From contig JAEZDB010000484.1 in NCBI GenBank assembly GCA_023429855.1, forward strand, positions 1 to 13,075: a stretch of DNA of 13,075 nt. Reading direction: 5' to 3'. This DNA comes from Actinomycetes bacterium (lineage in GTDB: Bacteria; Actinomycetota; Thermoleophilia; Solirubrobacterales; Solirubrobacteraceae). The notes below the pieces were generated by a model. It was not told the DNA's origin, did no database searches, and was given only the letters and a program-made list of their open reading frames with translations. The translations under genes and the position numbers were made by a program. Numbering within the stretch: position 1 is the stretch's first letter; each line of letters opens with the position of its first letter. This document shows, in pieces, positions 5,540-11,085 of this stretch.

Positions 5540-6885
5540 GCGCCGTCGCGCCGCCGCCTGTTGCGCCGAGCGCCGAGCCCGCGACGGCCGAACCGTACCG
5601 CTACCCGCCGGGTCCGATCTCGCCGCTGGCCTGGCAGACGGCCGGGGTCATCCTGCGCCAGCGCGAGTACTTGGCCCGCCAGCGAGCCACGCACGGCGAG
5701 CTGTTCACGCTCAAGATCGCCGGCTACCGGCGGATGGTGATCGTCGCGAACCCCGACCTCGCCAAGCAGGTCTTCAAGGCCGATCCGACGGTGCTCCACG
5801 CCGGTGATCAGAGTCCGCTGCGCCGCATTCTCGGCGACCACTCGCTGCTGGGCATCGACGAAGGCCGCCACTTGGAGCAGCGCAAGCTGCTGCTGCCGCC
5901 GTTCAAGGGCCAGCGGATGCAGGCCTACGAGTCGACGATCGAAGCGATCGCGATCGAGCAGATCGACCAGCTGCCTGAGGGCCGGGAGTTCGCCATCAGC
6001 GATGCGATGCAGACGATCACGCTGCGGGCGATTCTGCGTGCGGTCTTCGGCGCCACGGGCCGCGACTTCGACGAGCTCGAGCAGCTGCTGCCGCCGTGGA
6101 CCGAGCAGGGCTCGCGCCTCGCGTCCTTCCCGCAGTTCCACAAGGACCTCGGGCCGCTCAGCCCGTGGGGCCGCTTCTTGCGGTTGCGAGCGCGGATCGA
6201 CGAGATCCTCGACCGGCTGATCGCGAAGGCCAAGGCCGACCCGGCGCTCGAGGACCGCCCCGACATCCTCGCCTCGCTCGTGCAGGCAACGCACACCGAC
6301 GGCACGCCGATGACCAACGCGGAGATCCGCGACCAGCTGGTGACGATGCTCGCTGCCGGCCATGAGACGACGGCGCACCAGCTCTCCTGGGCCGTCGAGC
6401 GGCTCACGCGGAACCCCGACAAGCTCGAGCGGCTCGTCGCCGAGATCGACGCGGGCGAGGGCAAGGCCTACCGCGACGCGACGATCCGCGAGGTGCAGCG
6501 CGTGCGACCGGTGATCTTCTTCGCCGGCCGCGTGACGATGCAGCCGTACGAACTGGGCGGCTACCGGATCCCGCGGGGCGTGCTGCTCGCACAGGCCGCG
6601 GCGCTGATGCACTTCGACCCGCGGCTCTTCGAGGACCCGCACGCGTTCCGGCCCGAGCGCTTCGTGGGCAAGCTGCCCGACACTTATGCGTGGGTGCCGT
6701 TCGGCGGCGGCGTGCGCCGCTGCATCGGCGCGACGTTCGCCCACATGGAGATGGACGTGGTCCTGCGGACGCTCTTGCAGCGGGTGTCGCTCGAGCCGAC
6801 CACGGCGCCCGACGAGCGCTGGAAGTGGCGCGGTGTGGCGACCGCCCCGCGGCACGGCGGGCGCGTCGTGCTGCACCGCCGCTAG
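5536..6885 (+). CDS. Cytochrome P450, CYP135/CYP138-like
   Basis: This 449-residue soluble cytochrome P450 inserts one oxygen atom into an unknown substrate using electrons from a ferredoxin or similar partner. Expected motifs are all present: the I-helix AGHETT at 274-279, the K-helix ExxR E319-R322, the meander FRPERF at 371-376, and the haem loop FGGGVRRCIG with the cysteine ligand C396. The N-terminus (YPPGP, QT, YL.RQ..HGELFTLKI) and RKLLLPPFKGQRM resemble mycobacterial CYP135/CYP138 proteins more than the camphor-type P450s; this is from memory of the family. It begins with GTG at 5536 overlapping the hydrolase stop (GTGA), so translation is probably coupled. No ferredoxin or reductase gene is in the window. 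A convergent hairpin follows its stop. Confidence 0.96.
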   Translation: MSAVAPPPVAPSAEPATAEPYRYPPGPISPLAWQTAGVILRQREYLARQRATHGELFTLKIAGYRRMVIVANPDLAKQVFKADPTVLHAGDQSPLRRILGDHSLLGIDEGRHLEQRKLLLPPFKGQRMQAYESTIEAIAIEQIDQLPEGREFAISDAMQTITLRAILRAVFGATGRDFDELEQLLPPWTEQGSRLASFPQFHKDLGPLSPWGRFLRLRARIDEILDRLIAKAKADPALEDRPDILASLVQATHTDGTPMTNAEIRDQLVTMLAAGHETTAHQLSWAVERLTRNPDKLERLVAEIDAGEGKAYRDATIREVQRVRPVIFFAGRVTMQPYELGGYRIPRGVLLAQAAALMHFDPRLFEDPHAFRPERFVGKLPDTYAWVPFGGGVRRCIGATFAHMEMDVVLRTLLQRVSLEPTTAPDERWKWRGVATAPRHGGRVVLHRR

Positions 6886-6920
6886 CGGCCCGAGCAGTGC
6901 CGCCTGAGCCGCGCCGCGAG

Positions 6921-6957
6921 TTCGGTCTAGGCGCCGAAAAACGCCCTCGAGACCGAA
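6921..6957. terminator. Nested hairpin between the convergent P450 and DUF3089 genes
   Basis: TTCGGTCT (6921-6928) pairs with AGACCGAA (6950-6957). An inner stem GGCG (6930-6933) with CGCC (6942-6945) encloses a loop with an A-run, read as a T-run on the minus strand. It lies 35 nt after the P450 stop and 25 nt after the DUF3089 stop on the other strand, so it could serve both directions. Confidence 0.55.
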
Positions 6958-6982
6958 GTGGCGATCCGGGTGAGGCCGCGAT

Positions 6983-8221
6983 TCAGCTCGGGTGGTCGGC
7001 GAGCCAGGCCGCCGACTGCAGCTCGGCGATGCGCTCCAGGTTGCCCATCGTCAGCACCAGCTCGCGCACGTGCAGGCCCCAGTCGGCCCACGGCACGGCC
7101 TGCGGAAGCTGGGTCGAGGCGCCGCGGCTGACCAGCAGCGACGCGGTGGTCGGGGTGACCCGGCAGCGTGCAGTAAACCGGTCGGCGGGGATGACCCAAG
7201 CCGTCGAGGCCGTCGCGCGGCGGTTGTTCCAGAACTTGCGGTCGGTCTCGCCTTCCTTGCCCCCGGGCGGCGTGCCGCGCAGGACCGGGCGTAGGACGTT
7301 GCCGTCGCCGGCGAGCTCGGCCGGGTTGGTGCACGCCGGCACGTACGGCTGGCGGTACGGCCCCCCGAAGATCTGGTTGAGCGGCCCGAGGCGGCCGAAC
7401 ATCGCGGTGCCGCCGGGCGGCGTGGCGAACGCCGAGTAGGCGACGATGCATCCGTACTCGCCGGGCTGGGAGCAGGTCGGCAGGTAAGCGAAGCTGCCGC
7501 CGAGGCGCTGCCCCTGCTTCACGGCGACGTTGGCGCCGATCAGCCACGCGCCGACGAGGCGGTCGCGCATCGTCGCGTTCCGGTCGACCTCGCGCTCCAT
7601 CAGCCGCATGAGCATCGCCGAGCCCTGCGAGTGGCCGACGATCAGGATGCCGCGGCCGTGGTTGTCGTTGGCGAGGTAGTCGCGCCAGGCACCGAGCACG
7701 TCGGAGAAGGCGATGTTCTGCGCGCGGGAGGCGTAGGTGCGGCGCATCGCCATCTCGAGCCCGATCTGCGGGATCGCAGGGAGCTGGCGGTAGATCGGCG
7801 CGAACACGCGGCAGTGGCGGCCGAGGCGGCCGGCGCTCCAGCGCAGCGCGTCGTCGACATTGCGCTCGGTGTGGCGCGGCGCGTTCGAGCCAGTGGCCGC
7901 GGTCACCGAGCCGTAGATGTAGAAGCAGTCGATCGGCGGCGTCGTCGGCGCCGGGGCCGGCTCCACGCGGTCGACGACGCGCGGCTGCGACTGCGTCGAG
8001 CGCAGCACGGTCGTCTCGCCGTCGGAGTCGCAGGGGTTGCGCGCCATGCCGGGCCGGCATCCCCAGACGGTCGGGAGCGTGGTCGGCGGCGTCGGGTCGG
8101 CGCGGATCAGCGGCGCGGTGAGGTCGGGCGCGGGCGCAGGCGGCTGCACAGCCGACGCGCCAGAGGGCGCGAAGAGGGCTGCTGCGGCGGTCGCCAGCAG
8201 CAGTCGGACAAGGCGGGACAC
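6983..8221 (-). CDS. Secreted DUF3089 alpha/beta-hydrolase-like protein
   Basis: This 412-residue protein matches the DUF3089 family (Pfam PF11288), predicted alpha/beta-fold hydrolases with no settled substrate. It starts with a Sec-type signal peptide: SRLVR, a hydrophobic LLLATAAAALFA stretch, and a likely cut after ASA at residue 24, so it should be exported. A Pro/Thr/Ala-rich linker follows, then the family core: WGCRPG at 53-58, DCFYIYGSV at 98-106, CRVFAPIYRQ at 137-146, the nucleophile elbow IVGHSQGSA with Ser198, and AWLIG further on. Several cysteines suit an extracytoplasmic protein with disulphides. It starts with GTG at 8221, 7 nt after TACCCT, with no ribosome site, so it is probably leaderless. 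It is 108 bp downstream of the GGCT-like gene and probably has its own transcript. An esterase or lipase role is plausible but unproven. Confidence 0.92.
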   Translation of the reverse strand: MSRLVRLLLATAAAALFAPSGASAVQPPAPAPDLTAPLIRADPTPPTTLPTVWGCRPGMARNPCDSDGETTVLRSTQSQPRVVDRVEPAPAPTTPPIDCFYIYGSVTAATGSNAPRHTERNVDDALRWSAGRLGRHCRVFAPIYRQLPAIPQIGLEMAMRRTYASRAQNIAFSDVLGAWRDYLANDNHGRGILIVGHSQGSAMLMRLMEREVDRNATMRDRLVGAWLIGANVAVKQGQRLGGSFAYLPTCSQPGEYGCIVAYSAFATPPGGTAMFGRLGPLNQIFGGPYRQPYVPACTNPAELAGDGNVLRPVLRGTPPGGKEGETDRKFWNNRRATASTAWVIPADRFTARCRVTPTTASLLVSRGASTQLPQAVPWADWGLHVRELVLTMGNLERIAELQSAAWLADHPS

Positions 8222-8228
8222 GCCGTGA

Positions 8229-8234
8229 AGGGTA
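8229..8234 (-). promoter_or_regulatory. -10 box of a predicted leaderless DUF3089 transcript
   Basis: On the minus strand TACCCT (8234-8229) is followed by 7 nt and the GTG at 8221. No Shine-Dalgarno is visible, and the -35 is weak. Confidence 0.45.
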
Positions 8235-8292
8235 GTTCCCGAGACGCCCCGAAGCGAATTGATTTCATGAGCAGTGGTGCGTTGCCCGTGGT

Positions 8293-8322
8293 TGCCCGGG
8301 TGCTCAGGCAGCGCGGGCAGCG
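8293..8322 (-). terminator. Weak hairpin after the GGCT-like gene
   Basis: On the minus strand a TGCCCG arm and a CGGGCA arm can pair across a loop of about 15 nt, shortly after the stop at 8330. There is no T-run. The arms overlap a short direct repeat GTTGCCCG on the plus strand. I am unsure it terminates transcription. Confidence 0.25.
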
Positions 8323-8329
8323 GGGCGGT

Positions 8330-9220
8330 TCAGCGGCGAGTGGGCGCGGTCGGGTACGGGTGCCACGCCGGCGACGCGAGCGGCACGGCGCGGGCGCTAA
8401 GCCATGGGTGGAGCGCCTGCATAAACCCGGCAGGCTGCTCGGTGAGGTGGCGCAGCAGCGCACGGCCGTCTGCGGCGCCCGTGCCAGCCTCAGCGGCGAG
8501 CAGGTCGAGCAGCCGGGCTTGGTCCCACGCCGCAGCGGTGCGGCCGTCGGCGGGCAAGGCATCGAGCGCGACCGGGCCCTCGCCATCGGTCAGCGTGCCC
8601 CACCGCGAGATGTAGACGAGCGCCTGTGCGACGGCCGGCGTGCCCGTTTCGCCGGGCGGCGCGTCGGGCTCGAACGCCGCCGGCGCGAGCCAGCCGAGGA
8701 AGTAGCTCAGCTCGCTCCACGTGAGCGCGCTGAGCTGCGCCGAGGTGACCCACAGGACGCTCGCGCGCACGGCGGTGCCGGGGCTCTCGAACAGCGTGGC
8801 CGGCAGCGACCCGTAGGGCGTGACGCGCGCGGCGGGGCCGACGTCGAACCCGTGCAGTCGCCCGGCGACCACGACCAGCCGGCGCTCCGCAGGCGGCAGG
8901 TGCGCGAACTTGCGGACGAGCGTCGACGGAGCGCCGTTGGAGCCGATCGCCAGCAGTGGCGCCCGGTTCGCCAGACCGACCGCCGCGGCGCGTTCGGGGT
9001 CGAGGGGCAGGACCTCGTCGCCGTCGAGGGCGTAGGACCCGGTCGGCCGCGACCACGGGTACGCGATGGCGCGCTCGTAGAACGCGTCGTCGTACGGCGG
9101 CAGCTCGACGGCCGCCATGAAGTCGTCGATCATCGCGCGGAAGTCCTCGTGCGACAACCGCAGGCGGGCGTCGAGAGCCGCGTCGGAGATCGGCCAACGC
9201 GCCGGGTGCGGGGTGGTCAC
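8330..9220 (-). CDS. Conserved protein with gamma-glutamylcyclotransferase-like motifs
   Basis: This 296-residue protein has no signal peptide or membrane segment. The middle carries the motif LLAIGSNGAPSTLVRKF (89-105), then a RLHGFDV strand (121-127) and VTPYGSLPATLFESPGTAV (133-151). The AIGSN followed by a strand with PATL and SPG resembles the gamma-glutamylcyclotransferase-like fold, where a YGSN loop binds a gamma-glutamyl group; Glu170 in LTWSELSYF could be the acid/base. This is inferred from pattern and could be wrong: the family has many members with other roles. About 85 residues before the motif and 120 after it are not recognised. It starts with GTG at 9220, overlapping the PhoD stop by 4 nt (GTGA), so it is the second gene of a coupled two-gene operon. 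Confidence 0.85.
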   Translation of the reverse strand: MTTPHPARWPISDAALDARLRLSHEDFRAMIDDFMAAVELPPYDDAFYERAIAYPWSRPTGSYALDGDEVLPLDPERAAAVGLANRAPLLAIGSNGAPSTLVRKFAHLPPAERRLVVVAGRLHGFDVGPAARVTPYGSLPATLFESPGTAVRASVLWVTSAQLSALTWSELSYFLGWLAPAAFEPDAPPGETGTPAVAQALVYISRWGTLTDGEGPVALDALPADGRTAAAWDQARLLDLLAAEAGTGAADGRALLRHLTEQPAGFMQALHPWLSARAVPLASPAWHPYPTAPTRR

Positions 9221-10926
9221 GCGGCCGACGCCTTGTCGGCCCTGGGCTGCCCGACCCGCGACCGCCACGCGATGCTCTCGTGCAGCACCGGGTGCTCCCA
9301 GTCGGCTGGCACGGTCTTCTCGATGTCGAGGCGGACCTGCGCCGGGTGGATCACGAGCGTCGCGAGCTGGTTGTCGAACGTGGGCGGCTCGGTGAAGCGC
9401 CACCGAACGCCAAGGCTGGTGATACCCGCGGCTTTCGCGAGGCCGAGACCCAGAAGCCCGGCGAGTCTGGACTGAAACGCCCGAAGCACCAGGCGCTCGC
9501 TACGAGCGAGCGGGTTGCGGATCGGCGAGCAGACCGCCTGGATGACCTCGGAGCGCACCGCCGGCCGTCCGGGAAACGAGGCCTCGGCGACGTAGGCGTG
9601 GTGCACATCGCCCGAGAGCACGGCGATCGTGCGCGGTGCGTCTGGGCCCGACGCCGTCTGCGCGATGAGGTCGGTCAGCCGGGTGAACGAGCGCCCGAAG
9701 GCCGCCCAGTGCTCGAGGTCGACCCGCTGGCGCAGCTGCTCCGCCGGGCCCCGCAGTCGCCTGCCCCAGGCCCCGGCGCACACGGCCTCGTTCCAGGCTT
9801 CGAGGTGGTGGAGCCCCGGCGCCATCAGCCACGGCAGCGACGTCGCGAGGAGAAGGTCGTCGTACCCGCCCTCGGCGATCTGGTCCTCGACCCACTGCAT
9901 CTCCTCGTCGGAGAGCATCTTGCGGCGGCCCTCCTCGAGCTGGCGGCCGGCGCGCGAGTCGAGCACGAGCAGCCGGGTGCGGCCGAAGTCGCGCCGGTAG
10001 CTCCAGCGGGTACCGGCGACCTCGTCGGCAGCGCGGCCGGCGAACTCCATGACTGCGTCGGTGTGCTCGCCGCCCTCGCGCACGGTACGCCACAGCGGGT
10101 CGTCTTCGAGGTCGGCGGGCGACGCGTTGCCGAGGTGCTGGTAGATCCAATAGGTCGCGTAGCCGCCGAGCAGCCGCTCGCGCCACCACGGCCGCCGCCG
10201 CATGTCGGCGACCCACGCCGCCGACGTGTTCCAGTCGTCGTGCACGTCGTGGTCGTCGAAGATCATCGCCGTCGAGACCGTCGACAGCAGCCACCGCAGC
10301 GACTCGTCTTGCCACGACTCGCGGTAGAGCCACGTGTACTCCTCGAAGTCGGCGACCTGCGTCTCGGGAGCCGTCTCGCCGGTCGCCTCCTTCAGCGAGT
10401 CCGGCGACCGCTCGCCGCGCCGCGCCTTGACCCGCCCGGCGACGGCGGGGGAGAGGATGTCGGCGTAGACCTGGTCCCCGACGAGCAGGAGCAGGTCCGG
10501 CCACGAGTGCGCCGGCGTGGCCTGCATACGGTTGATCAGGCCCTCGAGCGCGTCGACCTCGCGTCCCTGGTCGTGCTCCTCGGGCGAATGCGTGAACGGC
10601 GGCACGTCGGGCGACGACACCCGGCACGACCCGAAGCAGATCTTCAGCGGCTCGCGGTGGCCGAGCGTGCGCAGGAGGCTCGGGCCGTAGCGCCCGCCGG
10701 GTAGCGGCCAGACGGTCCCACCGTCGAACTGCACCTCGTACTCGCGGGTCGAGCCGGGCTCGAGCCCCGAGACCACGACGAGCGCATAGTGGTGCCCCAG
10801 TACCGAGAAGGTCGGCGCCGAGTGCCCGAGCACCTCGACGGTGCAGGGCGCGTCGGTCTCGACCCAGATCGTCGCTTCGGCTTCGCCGACGTAGCGCAGC
10901 AGGGGACCGAGGATCAGGCGCGACAT
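9217..10926 (-). CDS. PhoD-like metallophosphatase, apparently cytoplasmic
   Basis: This 569-residue protein is of the PhoD-like family, phosphatases or phosphodiesterases of the metallophosphatase fold that hydrolyse phosphate mono- or diesters. The N-terminal 85 residues form a beta-rich domain (LGPLLRYVGEAEATIWVETDAPCTVEV) like the Fn3-type domain of this group. The catalytic part shows LLLLVGDQVYAD with D151 and D156, the metal-site IFDDHDVHDDWN with DDHD at 224-227, and LSGDVHHAYV with GDVHH at 439-443. Unlike secreted PhoD of Bacillus, it has no Tat or Sec signal, so it probably works inside the cell on an unknown substrate. The ATG at 10926 lies 6 nt after TAGGAT and lacks a ribosome site, so it is probably leaderless. 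The GGCT-like gene overlaps its stop, and a Tat-exported gene is divergent from it. Confidence 0.94.
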   Translation of the reverse strand: MSRLILGPLLRYVGEAEATIWVETDAPCTVEVLGHSAPTFSVLGHHYALVVVSGLEPGSTREYEVQFDGGTVWPLPGGRYGPSLLRTLGHREPLKICFGSCRVSSPDVPPFTHSPEEHDQGREVDALEGLINRMQATPAHSWPDLLLLVGDQVYADILSPAVAGRVKARRGERSPDSLKEATGETAPETQVADFEEYTWLYRESWQDESLRWLLSTVSTAMIFDDHDVHDDWNTSAAWVADMRRRPWWRERLLGGYATYWIYQHLGNASPADLEDDPLWRTVREGGEHTDAVMEFAGRAADEVAGTRWSYRRDFGRTRLLVLDSRAGRQLEEGRRKMLSDEEMQWVEDQIAEGGYDDLLLATSLPWLMAPGLHHLEAWNEAVCAGAWGRRLRGPAEQLRQRVDLEHWAAFGRSFTRLTDLIAQTASGPDAPRTIAVLSGDVHHAYVAEASFPGRPAVRSEVIQAVCSPIRNPLARSERLVLRAFQSRLAGLLGLGLAKAAGITSLGVRWRFTEPPTFDNQLATLVIHPAQVRLDIEKTVPADWEHPVLHESIAWRSRVGQPRADKASAA

Positions 10927-10932
10927 GCCGGG

Positions 10933-10938
10933 ATCCTA
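10933..10938 (-). promoter_or_regulatory. -10 box of a predicted leaderless PhoD-like transcript
   Basis: On the minus strand TAGGAT (10938-10933) is followed by 6 nt and the ATG at 10926. The wider TCTAGGAT context is the same as at the FKBP gene. No normal -35 is visible; CTGACG lies 21 bp away, inside a small inverted repeat CGCCC-GTCA-GGGCG (10956-10969). Confidence 0.55.
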
Positions 10939-11071
10939 GACCCAGCAAGGTAAGGCGCCCGTCAGGGCGACGGACCGCACGGGCCGGCGAACTGGTGCCT
11001 CTTGCACGCGTCACGGGTGTGTCTTCCACCTCTGTGACCGGAACTGCCCCATGGGTAGTGTGATGTGTCAG

Positions 11072-11077
11072 TAGCGT
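11072..11077 (+). promoter_or_regulatory. Possible -10 box of the DMFase-like gene
   Basis: TAGCGT lies 8 nt before the ATG at 11086, and no Shine-Dalgarno is present. Earlier TAGTGT and TGATGT in the same area are alternatives. Confidence 0.35.
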
Positions 11078-11085
11078 GTTCGCGA

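Larger units (their letters stand above)
10927..11085. other. Divergent promoter region between PhoD-like and DMFase-like genes
   Basis: This 159-bp region holds two back-to-back candidate leaderless promoters (10933-10938 and 11072-11077) and a small inverted repeat at 10956-10969. No strong operator-like palindrome is visible, unlike the regions near 2810 and 4486. Confidence 0.5.

Noticed and set aside
5134..6876. 580-residue minus-strand ORF across the hydrolase and P450
   Set aside because: Antisense to both coupled genes, with no recognisable domain.
7631..9475. 614-residue plus-strand ORF across DUF3089 and the GGCT-like gene
   Set aside because: It crosses two minus-strand genes and an intergenic gap, with Arg/Gly/Val-rich composition and no motif.
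9280..10704. 474-residue plus-strand ORF opposite the PhoD-like gene
   Set aside because: Antisense shadow; the metal-binding motifs are on the minus strand.
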